Below, in pieces: positions 54,387 to 63,856 of a stretch of DNA of 64,000 nt. Each line of letters opens with the position of its first letter. Position 1 is the first letter of the stretch. The stretch is from positions 247,264-311,263 of the forward strand of contig NZ_CP050298.1 of the NCBI RefSeq assembly GCF_014189455.1. Direction: 5' to 3'. The stretch is from Mesorhizobium huakuii. GTDB taxonomy: Bacteria > Pseudomonadota > Alphaproteobacteria > Rhizobiales > Rhizobiaceae. Position numbers and translations under genes: made by a program. The notes under the pieces were generated by a model that was not told the DNA's origin, made no database searches, and saw nothing but the letters and a program-made list of their open reading frames with translations.

Positions 54387-54827
54387 TCACTTCAGCTTCA
54401 CGACAATCCCTCCGACCGACAGATTGAGCTTCAATCCCGCCGTGGTCGAATGGAAATGCACGATGACGCCATTCTGATTTTCGAGCGCCACGACGCTGCC
54501 GCCGCCCGCGAGTGTCGCACCTGCGCCGGCCGCGACATAGGTTCCGGCGACATCTTCGACCTTCTTCAGATTGTAAACGGTTCCGGCGCCGTCAATTCGC
54601 TCGGCTCCGACATCGATGAAGGTCAATCCCGAAACGGTGAAAGGATAGGATTTACCCTCGAAGTTCAGGGCTCCGTTACCCCACGTGTAGCCAAAGCCAG
54701 CAGCCACGCTGCTGCCGGAAAATGTCATGGTTGCATCGACGGGCCCGTGAACTTCTTCTGCTCTCGCAGAGAAGGAAAATCCGATGAGGGAAAGTACGGT
54801 CAGACAGATAAGACCAAGTCGTTTCAT
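54387..54827 (-). CDS. Unknown periplasmic protein
   Basis: A 146-residue exported protein with a good AAAGGAG ribosome site before ATG 54827 and a signal peptide (MKRLGLICLTVLSLIGFSFSARA). The mature part is Gly-rich beta (VAAGFGYTWGNGALNFEGKSY, GLTFIDVGAERIDGAGTVYNLKKVEDVAG, AAGAGATLAGGGSVVALENQNGV) and ends LSVGGIVVKLK. I have seen this pattern in conserved periplasmic proteins of unknown function in proteobacteria. It is flanked on both sides by inverted IS6 ends (54265 and 55068), so it may have moved with them. No function is assigned. Confidence 0.75.
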   Translation of the reverse strand: MKRLGLICLTVLSLIGFSFSARAEEVHGPVDATMTFSGSSVAAGFGYTWGNGALNFEGKSYPFTVSGLTFIDVGAERIDGAGTVYNLKKVEDVAGTYVAAGAGATLAGGGSVVALENQNGVIVHFHSTTAGLKLNLSVGGIVVKLK

Positions 54828-55067
54828 GTGAGTTCTCCTTTTTGGCGGGCGATTGGAATCTGTCATCGGTGACGTCGCCCCTTGTTGATTCACGTCAAGC
54901 AAAGGCGGAATAATTCCTTTTCTATCCTGGCTCCTCTATCCTGGCTCCGAGGAAAGGTACCCGCTTCAGCTCTCGGCACCGGGGTGCTCCGAGGACACGA
55001 CGAGCAATGCAGCAGCGGCGGTGTCGACTTCCCTTGGACGACGGCTCGGACCACGATCTTTGCTGGT

Positions 55068-55176
55068 CGGGCATTATCACCTTAACTCGCGTTCAGGGAT
55101 TTGCGGCATAGACCGATGGCATGAACACCGCGACCGTCAGCTACAAGCGCATCGTTTCCCGCCGCAGATCATCGCC
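55068..55176 (+). mobile_element. IS6 left-end fragment, inverted relative to 54140-54265
   Basis: CTTAACTCGCGTTCAGGGAT and the following MNTATVSYKR start region repeat, in inverted orientation, the end of the IS6 copy at 53500-54265. The two inverted ends enclose the periplasmic protein gene. Confidence 0.8.
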
Positions 55177-55278
55177 CGCTGGTACCGCCATTAGCGCCCC
55201 ACCGCTCACAGAATTGCTAGGCGGCCTGAGTGAGGTCCGCGAGGACTTGGAACGGGTCCTTGACTTTCCACTGCTGCG

Positions 55279-55668
55279 CTACGGAGCCATTGAACGAATG
55301 GGCCCACGCGGGACTCCCGGGCTCAGGCTTCCGATCTCGGTCGTCGGCAACCAGGGAGGGGTCGGCGAGGGAGGTGATGTAACCTGGACGCACGATGGGG
55401 TTCCACTGCTGGGACTTGTCGGCGTGCCCCTATATTCGGAAAGGATAAGCGGAACCTGGTGGGCGATCTCCCCGTCGTTGAAGTCAAGGGCGAGGGTTTT
55501 GCCTCCCGCATCGAGCAGAATGACATTCTTGCTCAGCTCAATATTCCAAACGAGCGTGGCGCTTGATTCGCTGAGGGGCCAATGCCCCACGGGGGCGCCG
55601 ATGATCGGGTCATTCACACCCAAGCCGCAGCGGGTGTCCGCCTGCCACTGAATCACTTTTTCTGACAT
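55279..55668 (-). CDS. Unknown small protein
   Basis: A 129-residue protein I do not recognise, starting MSEKVIQWQADTRCGLGVND with a weak GAAGGGG ribosome site. It has beta-like segments (ATLVWNIELSKNVILLDAGGKTLALDFNDGEIAHQVPLIL) for ~80 residues, followed by a Pro/Ser-rich tail that may be out of frame. Its 3' side approaches the IS6 fragment. No signal peptide or known motif. The region 55669-55875 holds no gene that I can see and is AT-rich at 55740-55830. Confidence 0.5.
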   Translation of the reverse strand: MSEKVIQWQADTRCGLGVNDPIIGAPVGHWPLSESSATLVWNIELSKNVILLDAGGKTLALDFNDGEIAHQVPLILSEYRGTPTSPSSGTPSCVQVTSPPSPTPPWLPTTEIGSLSPGVPRGPIRSMAP

Positions 55669-55875
55669 AACGTTACCCCTTCTGGAGTTGAAAGCCCTAG
55701 ACCTTTAGCATGGAGGAGTCCTATCGTGGATTACGTTTCCGTTAAGGGTTTTGAAGGCTATTTTACCATTGTGTAATAAGCGTAATATTTGACGGGTATT
55801 CTATTCTGGAACACTGAACCATGATCAGAGTGGAATTACCCACCCCTCGCCCCCTCGATGCGGCACGGTGCGTCG

Positions 55876-56306
55876 TCACTCGTCGTCGATGTCCGGGTAC
55901 TGCGGGGGAGCCTTGCCGATCTTGCTGACGATCCTCGGGTAGTTGGCATGGGGCTGCGCCTGCCCGGTTCCAATAACTTCAGCGCGGAAGCGCCACTCGT
56001 CACCGTAGTCGTACAAGAAGGTCATTGCCGAGCCCACCTTCTGGAAGGCTGTGGTGACGCGCGTGCCCTTCACGCTGCGAGAGCTGCTCCCCTCTATGTC
56101 GGCGAAGAGTTCGAACCGCAGGGGCGAGTCGAACAGCTTTCCCGTCAGCTTTGAATAGAATCCGTAGGCGTGGTCCATGTCGAAGCCGAATGCCCTACGA
56201 TGGCTTCGGCCAGATCCGCTAGCGTGCTCGAACTCGACACCTCGATGTCCCGATAAAGCCGCGCCCGAAGAGAGGCTCGGAAGATCAAGGTCGCGGGCTC
56301 AGTCAT
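55876..56306 (-). pseudogene. pRiA4b ORF3-like plasmid protein, one-base shift
   Basis: The N-terminal part MTEPATLIFRASLRARLYRDIEV...LADLAEAIVG and the C-terminal part FGFDMDHAYGFYSKLTGKLF...MTFLYDYGDEWRFRAEV are in different frames. They join if the CCC at 56193-56195 (GGG on the coding strand) had one more base. TFLYDYGDEWRF is the hallmark of the pRiA4b ORF3-like family, found on plasmids and near mobile elements; biochemical role unknown. Confidence 0.8.
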
Positions 56307-56314
56307 AGCGGATT

Positions 56315-56470
56315 TCAGGCGCTGACGGTTTGAAGGATGATTTTGAAGGGGTTCGTGCCTGGCGTGAGACGAGCCGTGTCGACAACGGTTCGAATGTCGG
56401 CTTCGCCCTTTGCGCCCCACATGGCGCGATAGCCGTTGGTGATCTTCCGTTGAACGGCCATCGCAGGGTC
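56315..56470 (-). pseudogene. IS66-type transposase C-terminal fragment
   Basis: VQRKITNGYRAMWGAKGEADIRTVVDTAR resembles the end of IS66 transposases that start this block with a Lys-Ile-Thr/Ser-Gly-Phe motif; only ~50 codons remain. Confidence 0.5.
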
Positions 56471-56490
56471 ATTCTGCCCATGTCGGGCAG

Positions 56491-56645
56491 ATGGTAGAGT
56501 TTCATTATCGCTGGCATCCATATTACGGCGGTCGTTTTCGGCATGAAGGTCGTGAGGACCGGGCCAATGGCGCGATCATCCGGGTAGAGATCAGGCCGGG
56601 TGAGATCATCCAGGTGGCGGAGTGGATGCTGGATCGGGCGTTTAG
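56491..56645 (+). pseudogene. Recombinase-module DUF fragment
   Basis: MVEFHYRWHPYYGGRFRHEG followed by GAIIRVEIRPGEIIQVAEWMLDRA resembles a small DUF5372-like protein often encoded before large serine recombinases. It ends at an IS6-type terminal repeat (56653). Tentative. Confidence 0.35.
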
Positions 56646-56652
56646 CGCCGCT

Positions 56653-56689
56653 GCTACCTCAATTTCCTTACCCCTCAATCAATGTGACA
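56653..56689 (+). repeat. 37-bp inverted repeat (IS6 end), left arm
   Basis: Exact reverse complement of 58244-58280, beginning GCTACCTCAATTTCCTTACC. The pair brackets the sigma-54 promoter and S9 peptidase remnant; the right arm is the left end of the IS6 gene at 58290. Confidence 0.88.
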
Positions 56690-56897
56690 GCACCCTTGCG
56701 ACAGCTTCACACGTTGCAAAAGCGAGTAAGAGAGTGGCGCCGACAAGCCGTGCAGCGGCTTATCGGCGAGGTCAGCGGCCTTGCACCATACGTCGCGCCA
56801 AATCCCGCACGTCTTGCTGCGGGTAACATTCCTGATGAGGCACTCGGTAACAAAATTAGGTGAGGCAACACGACACCCGTGACATGTCGCCTGGCAT

Positions 56898-56930
56898 TGT
56901 CCGATGTACGACGATGTTGGAGATGCGACA
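56898..56930 (+). promoter_or_regulatory. Tandem UAS upstream of the S9 peptidase promoter
   Basis: TGTCCGATGTACGACG (56898) and TGTTGGAGATGCGACA (56915), the counterpart of 43672-43704 with identical internal offset (17) and distance to the promoter (78). The central TACGACGATG is identical in both. Confidence 0.65.
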
Positions 56931-56975
56931 TAGCCGGTTCGATCGATTGCCTTATAATTCAACGAGTTTTTCCTT

Positions 56976-56991
56976 TGGCACGCATATTGCT
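56976..56991 (+). promoter_or_regulatory. Sigma-54 promoter of the S9 peptidase
   Basis: TGGCACGCATATTGCT matches TGGCACG-N4-TTGCW completely, preceded by TTTTTCCT as at 43750. The start codon is ~375 bases downstream. The interval 56992-57364 contains a short possible frame at 57171 (MPTLQSGPPDQFLDVLKERP) without a ribosome site; otherwise leader sequence. Confidence 0.85.
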
Positions 56992-57364
56992 CCCGGTCAT
57001 CAGTAACGCGTCACGGACCGATGATATCGAAAATGTTAGCACAATGATTTCTGCCGGGGCGACATCCGGCCTTACTACAGCAGGACCATCCAGATGCAGA
57101 AAAGGAAGAGGCCGTACTCGCCGAGGAATAGTCGAGTCAGGGCTGCATAGGCAGTTGTTATCGGCGCGGATGCCAACTCTTCAATCTGGTCCACCCGACC
57201 AGTTCCTGGATGTCCTCAAAGAGCGCCCTGTCATGGTGACTGCGGCCCCGGCTGCACCCGCGTGCAGGCTCCTCCGAAGACGCTCGGCGCTCGCTGCTGC
57301 AGACCGGCGATGAGAAGCCAAATCCAAACATGCGTCTTCCGAAAACCCAAAGAGGTGAACAGAT

Positions 57365-58222
57365 ATGTACAAAACCGGCGCTTTGACGCTCGCGCTATTA
57401 ATTCAAGGGGCATCGGGATCGGTAACCGCTCGGGCGCTGGACAATGGTCCGAATGGTGCACCTCCGCCGCTGGCGCTGAGCGATTTTGAGCGGGCACTGA
57501 CGATAAACGATCGCTATGGCGGGCTCACCGTGAATGTCCCCGAGGGGCCGTTCTGGCTGACTCCCGACGCGTTCATATACCGCGCCGGACTAGCCACGGC
57601 GAGCAGCAGTTCATGCGGGTCGATGCTGCCACGGGTGTGAAGCAGCCCGCCTTCGATCAGGCCCGTCTGGCGCCACTCAGCTTCCACGCCAAGGGGCGAG
57701 ACGGCAAGACTGATATCTGGGGCGTGATCCACCTGCCAGCCAATTTCGATCCGACGAAGAAATACCCGGTGATGGAGGATATCTACGCCGGGCCGCATGG
57801 CTCTTTCGTGCCAAAATCCTTCTCAAGGCGGACAGAGCCGCTCACGCAGTTGGGCTTCGTCGTTGTGCAGATCGATGGCATGGGTACCAACACCGCTCGC
57901 GCGCCTTTCATGATGTTGCCTGGAAAAACTGATGGACGCAGGGCCAGTCGGCATTGAATATTCGCAATCCTCCTCCATCGACAATGCTCACAGGCTGCAG
58001 GGCAAGCCGATGATCGTCGTCGGCGAAATGGACCACAATGTCGACCCGACCTCCGCTTTCCAGCTTGCCGACCGGCTCATCAAGGCGGGAAAAGATTGCG
58101 ACATGGTCTACGTGCCTGGCGCCGATCACGGTGCGCCAGGCACCCATCGCCAGTACAAACTCCTGCAGTTCTTCGTTCACAACATCCTCGGGCAGACCCC
58201 ACCCAACTGGAACGCCACATGA
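57365..58222 (+). pseudogene. S9-family prolyl-oligopeptidase-like peptidase, internally deleted
   Basis: Three pieces in succession: signal-peptide-like start MYKTGALTLALLIQG through ALTINDRYGGLTVNVPEG; then RRTSHGEQQFMRVDAATGVKQPAFDQARL after a two-base insertion near 57585; then FHAKGRDGKTDIWGVIHLPANFDPTKKYPVMEDIYAGPHG to the GMGTNTARAPF block. The end SFQLADRLIKAGKDCDMVYVPGADHGAPG...PPNWNAT carries the His region. The segment with the nucleophile GxSxGG is missing, as is most of the beta-propeller, so this copy cannot be active. The promoter and UAS in front are intact. Confidence 0.82.
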
Positions 58223-58243
58223 ATCGAGTTGCAGAAGTGGTGG

Positions 58244-58280
58244 TGTCACATTGATTGAGGGGTAAGGAAATTGAGGTAGC
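58244..58280 (-). repeat. 37-bp inverted repeat (IS6 end), right arm
   Basis: Reverse complement of 56653-56689, immediately before the IS6 transposase start at 58290. Confidence 0.88.
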
Positions 58281-58289
58281 CGCGCGCCC

Positions 58290-58556
58290 ATGACCGTGAG
58301 TGCACCGACCTACAAGAACCACCGCTATCCGATCGAAATCGTGGCGCGTGCTGTCTGGCTCTACTTCGACTTCAATCTGAGCCTGCGCGATGTCGAGGAA
58401 ATGCTGCTCGAACGCGGGATCGTCGTTTCCTACGAGACCATCCGCCGATGGTGCCGAAAGCACGGCCCTGATTATGCGCGCCGCATACGCCGCAAGTCGC
58501 CGACGAAAGACGATGTCTGGCATCTGAATGAAGTCGTGGTTCGCATCAACGGTCAG
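58290..58556 (+). pseudogene. IS6-family transposase, N-terminal fragment
   Basis: MTVSAPTYKNHRYPIEIVARAVWLYFDFNLSLRDVEEMLLERG through RRWCRKHGPDYARRIRRKSPTKDDVWHLNEVVVRING is the first ~89 residues of an IS6 transposase, then fused in frame to AbiEii-like sequence. Confidence 0.85.
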
Positions 58557-58862
58557 ACCCTGATTGAGGCTGTAAGGCGTACGTTCGAACGGCGGGGGAC
58601 GGCACTGCCCGCAGATATTCCGATTGGGCTGAGTGATGAATTCACGGCGGCCTGGAGCGTTCAATGGCAAACCTTTCTCGGCCGCGAGCGCATGGCTGCC
58701 GCGCCGGAGACGTTCGCTGCCGTTATCGTCGATCTCCGTCTGTTTCTGCTTCCGCTTGTTGATGCTGGAAATGACGAACAGAGCTGGTTGCCGGCGGACA
58801 CCGGTCTAAAGAAAAAGAGAATGCTCTGTCAATCCAGGCATTCTATTTTGGGAAGGCAGTAA
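58557..58862 (+). pseudogene. AbiEii/AbiGii-type nucleotidyltransferase toxin, C-terminal remnant
   Basis: TLIEAVRRTFERRGTALPADIPIGLSDEF...VQWQTFLGR and FAAVIVDLRLFLLPLV match the C-terminus of AbiEii toxins, the toxin half of AbiE abortive-infection systems. The nucleotidyltransferase domain with its GS and D motifs is gone, replaced by IS6 sequence in the same frame (chimeric 190-residue frame). It ends four bases before the helicase start, suggesting the two were once one defence operon. Confidence 0.7.
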
Positions 58863-58866
58863 GTTT

Positions 58867-61800
58867 GTGGACGTCTTTTCGCTAAATAATAGTCTATTGG
58901 CTCAATATACCGGATTTGCCAGATCCTTTACACGGATACGTTCGTCAGAAATTCTGGAGAAGGTAACCGATCTCTACGCCGGGCGTCGTTTCTGGCCTGA
59001 ACCCATAATTCAGCTTAATCCGCACTATGAAGGTGGCGGCTCGGTCCAAAGCCTTGTTGGCCCAAAAGGGCTGATCGATGATTGCGCTCAGATATTCCGG
59101 GACTCACGCGCCGCTGCCGGCGCCTCCGACAAGACTCTGAAGTTACGTCGCCATCAGGAGCAGGCAATTGGCCTTGCACTGGACGGAAAGAGCTTCGTCG
59201 TAACGACCGGCACCGGGTCGGGTAAGTCCCTTTGTTTCTTTATTCCGATTGTTGATGCCGTTGTTAAGGCGAAGCGGGCTGGCGAGGATGCGCGGACCCG
59301 AGCGGTAATCATCTATCCGATGAATGCCTTGGCTAATAGCCAGCTTGAGGAATTGAAGAAATTTCTCGCAGATCAAAACCATGCAGTGCCCGTGACCTTC
59401 GCTCGATACACCGGTCAGCAGAATTCGGAGGAACGGGAGCAGATAAAGAACAATCCCCCGGACATTTTGCTCACCAATTTTATGATGCTCGAGCTTCTGA
59501 TGACGCGGCAGTCAGATCTTGACCGACGTGTCGTGGAAAATTGTAGCGGCCTTCGATTTATTGTTCTTGATGAACTACATACGTATCGAGGGCGCCATGG
59601 GGCAGATGTTGCGATGCTGATGCGCCGTCTGCGGGCGCGTGCTGGCGATCCCCGGCATCCGCCGATTTGCATTGGCACCTCGGCAACAATGGCCAGCGAA
59701 GGCGGCGAAGAAGATCGCAATCAGGTTGTTGCTGATGTCGCGTCCCGCTTATTTGGGACGAACATCGGCCGAGACGCGATCGTTACAGAAACCTTGCGCC
59801 GCGCGACGGATCCAGATCAATCCGCTGACAGAGGGCTATCTCGACTGAGTGACGCTGTGGTCAGCGCGGCTTCAGGTACGCCCTATTACGGGAAATCAAA
59901 TGGTGAGATCGCTCGTGATGATCTTGCCATCTGGGTAGAGACTAGGCTCGGCCCTCGAGAGGTAGACCAGAAGCCGCAGCGGGCGCGCTCCCTATCGCTG
60001 AAGACGGCGGCGGTCCTACTATCTAGTGAATCCGGCGAAGCCGTCGAGACATGCGAGCTGGCATTAAAAAACGCGCTACTGGCGTTTAGCTTGCCGGAGA
60101 AACTCCGAGGCCATAGCGGCGGCAGTGACGAGCCTCTTTTCGCGTTTAAGCTACATCAATTTATTTCAGGCGCAGGTCGTCTGTACACGACCCTCGATCC
60201 CTCGGGTTCGCGCTCGGTCACATTTGATGGACAAATCTTCGATCCGGAAAATCCGACAAAAAGACTATATAGCGCTTATTTCTGCCGGCGGTGTGGGCAG
60301 GAAAACCATCCCGTCACGCTGGTCGACGACAATGGCGCAAAATCATTTGAGAAGCGTGAGATCGATGATGTCCCCCTCAATGATGACGAAGAGGCTGAGG
60401 GCATCGTTGAACGCTGGGGCTTCCTTATGCCCGAGCCCGTGGATGGCGAGTTCACGTTCCATGGTCGGGATGAGGACTATCCCGAGGCTTGGCTTGAAGA
60501 AACAAAATCGGGCGAATTGCGGTTAAAAGCGACGTACCGCAAGACGAGGGCTGAGCTTGTATCGGTGCTTCCGGACGGCACCTGCGGCAATGACGGCCAA
60601 CGAGCCTGGTTCATGCCGGGTAAGTTCAAATTCTGCCCGGCATGCGGGGAGCACCACAGCGATTCAACTCGTGACATTAACCGGCTCGCCGCCTTGGGCG
60701 CCGAGGGGCGCAGTTCGGCGACGACGATTATTATTGCGGCCATCCTGCGTTGGATGAACGATACGGAAAACTCCATCCCGGCGACGAGACGCAAGCTCTT
60801 GGCCTTCACTGACAACCGACAGGATGCCGCCCTGCAGGCCGGGCATTTCAACGACTTTCTATTCGTCACGCTGCTACGCGGCGCGATTCTGGCAGCCGTT
60901 TCCCAGGCCGGTGATGAAGGGTTGCAAGAGGATGAGGTCGGCAAGGCGATCCAGCGAATGCTGGGCTTTGTGGTATCCAATGTATCTCGGCGAACCGAAT
61001 GGTTGGTAGAGCCGGATCTTAGGGGGGCCAAGCTGCTGGCCGTTGAAAAGGTGATCCGCGAATCGCTGACGCATCGATTCTGGATCGAGCAACGGCGGGG
61101 GTGGCGTTACACGAATCCCAATCTCGAGCAGCTTGGGTTGATCGAGGCGCGCTACATTTCCCTCGATGACCTCGCACACGACGACAAGGAATTTGAAACC
61201 TACCCTTTGTTGCGAGCGGCTTCAGCTCTCGAACGTCAGGCGGCGCTTCGGGTGTTGTTGGACGTGATGCGCAAGGGCTTAGCAGTCGAATGTGATGCCC
61301 TGGATCGACTGAAGATCGAAAGCCTCGCCAGTCGAATGCGGAGCGCAATCAAGGCCCCATGGATACTGGATGAGGAGCGCTTCTTGGCAGCCCCGGTATT
61401 CATGCCGAAGCCGCCAACCCGCCGTGAGATGTCGCCGAAAGACGAAGAGTTGATTCTTCGGGGCAGTCCGACCAGCACGATCGGCCGGCAATTTCGGTCG
61501 ATGACCTTCGGTGGCAGACGGGCAACCGGTAAGCAGATCACGGAAATTGTCGAAGGCTTGTTGAAAGCAGCAGGTCGTTACGGGCTGGCGACACAGGTCG
61601 TCTCCCCTGTTGGCGGAGATGGTTGGCGTCTGGTGCCGTCATCGATCACTTTTGCGCTTTCAGCAAATCAAGCTCCGGATCGGGACAATCCTTTTTTCCG
61701 TGGTCTGTATGCACATATCGCGACGCTTCTGGCCGACGGCGGCGAGGCAATCTTCGGCTTCGAAGGCCGAGAGCATACGGCGCAGGTTGAGGGTGATCTA

Positions 61801-63856
61801 CGAGAGATCCGCGAGGCTCGCTTTCGTTATGGCATAGACGACCGGCAACTTCTGATCGACCAGGCCGAACGATTGAAGGAGCTTCGAGAAGATAGCCGTT
61901 TCCTACCAACCTTGTTTTGCTCGCCAACCATGGAACTCGGCGTCGATATCTCCGCGATGAACGTCGTCTACATGCGAAATGTGCCCCCAACGCCAGCGAA
62001 CTACGCTCAGCGCGGTGGGCGTGCGGGCCGCAGCGGTCAGGCAGCCTTAATTGTCACCTATTGCGCGGCACAAAGCCCGCATGACCAATACTTCTTCGAG
62101 CGTCCAAGCGCGATGGTCGATGGCGTGGTGCTCCCGCCATCTATTGATCTGAAAAATCACGAACTTGTCGAAAGCCATCTTCACGCAGAGTGGCTGGCTG
62201 CCAGTGGAGCGGCATTGTCGGCGTCGATCGCCGATAACCTCGACATGACAGTTTCCGGCAAGCCTCTCTTGCCGCATCACTGGAACCGGGTGTCTGCTGA
62301 CGAGGCAAAGAGTGCCGGTGCAAAGCGCGTTGCGGCCGTTCTGTCAGCTGTCGCTGATGACTTTGGCGCCACGCCACCGGAGTGGTTTGTTGGTGTTGAT
62401 GCCAATACAAACCGGGTCGTTGCTGCCGCGCCTCAACGCCTTGCCGATACCTTTGACCGGTGGAGGGATTTGTGGGCTGCGGCCGAACGGCAGGTAGAAG
62501 ACGCGGCACATACTCTAAAAAGATTATTCGATCTCACCGCAGGAACGCCTTGCCGCAGAAACACGGCAAGCGGCTGGAAACACCCAGATAAAGCTTTTGC
62601 TACGGGGGGCCGAGGGCCAAGGCTCCGATTTCTACGTGTACCGGTATCTGGCAACGGAAGGGTTCCTGCCTGGCTATAACTTCCCACGTCTCCCTATTAT
62701 GGCGTTCGTGCCAGGTGATCAGGGCGGAAAAGGACAGCGGTATATTCAGCGTGCACGCTTTCTGGCGATCGCCGAGTTCGGGCCAGGCAGCCTTGTCTAT
62801 CACGAGGGGCGTGCCTATCGGGTCGATCGCGCCCTGTTAAAGGAGGTTGGTGGCGAGCAAGATGGATTGCTCCCGACATTCAGCACGGCAATTTGCCCAG
62901 CCTGCGGTGCCGCCCATGACGGAGAGCCGCCAGAACGCTGCCACGTATGTAACAGCGCTCTGAACAAATCGAACATAACGAAGCAGCTTCATCGGATCGA
63001 GAATGTTGGTACGCGCCAAGTGGAGCGGATAACCGCCAACGACGAAGAGCGTCGTCGCCAAGGCTATGAACTCCAGACGACCTTCTCGTTTCGAGACCCG
63101 AGCGACGTCAGATCCCGAGTGTTTGAAGATTCAGAGGGGCAAATATTCTCCGCGGAATTTACGCCTGCCGCACAGGCGCGTCGTATCAACCGGGGACTCC
63201 GCCGCCGCAAGGACATCAGTAAGATCGGGTTTTTGATCGATCCGAAAAGCGGCTATTGGGCAAGTGACAACCGAGCGCAGGACGCGGAAGAAGGATCACC
63301 GATCAATAGTCGGCAACCCATCACCCCGGTTGTAGAGGACCGGAAAAACGCGCTGCTCATCCGGTTTCCTGCTGCTTGGTTGGCTGCTGCTGGAGACGAG
63401 GCGGAGGCAATAGTTGCTACGATCCAGCATGCTTTTGCGCGTGGCATCGAGGCCATTTACCAAGTGGAAGAAGGCGAAATCCAGGGACAGCCGACGCCCT
63501 CAAGAAAGGATCGCCGAGCACTGTTGTTTTACGAGGCCGCGGAGGGTGGCGCCGGGGTCTTGTCCAGGTTGGTCGAGGATGGCAGTGCCTTTCGCGCCGT
63601 TGCGAAGAAGGCGCTGGAGATAATGCACTATGCTCCGGGAAGCCTCTCAGCGGCTGCGGTTAGTGGACCGAAGGCACTGGAAAATGTTGAGGACTCTCAC
63701 TGCGTAGCGGGCTGCTATCGCTGCCTGTTGTCCTATTTCAATCAGCCCGATCACGAATTGATCGATCGTCGGCGTGAACCTGTGCTGCAGATGCTCATCC
63801 GACTTTCTTTCGCAGAAATGCGCCATTCCGCCCCCACATCACAGTTTCAAACGTAA
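58867..63856 (+). CDS. Large DEAD/DEAH helicase with DUF1998 (COG1205-type), one-base shift
   Basis: About 1,660 residues if joined. Front: Walker A VVTTGTGSGKS (about 111-121), DELHTYRGRHGAD (DExH box), GTSATMAS (motif III), two zinc-ribbon-like pairs (FCRRCGQE, FCPACGEHH). Then comes FTDNRQDAALQAGHFNDF, and motifs V/VI in SPTMELGVDIS and YAQRGGRAGRSG. Rear: CPACGAAHDGEPPERCHVC and the DUF1998 end SHCVAGCYRCLLSYFNQPDHE. Frames change at an A5 run (62517-62521); four A gives HTLKDYSISPQERLAAETRQ, continuous. Such helicases are core to defence systems (Druantia DruE, DISARM-like, Dpd) and to MrfA repair. Next to AbiEii remains, defence is likelier. Confidence 0.85.

Noticed and set aside
57171..57313. 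47-codon frame after the sigma-54 promoter as a second RiPP precursor
   Set aside because: No ribosome site, only one Cys, Arg-rich out-of-frame-like tail; not supportable.
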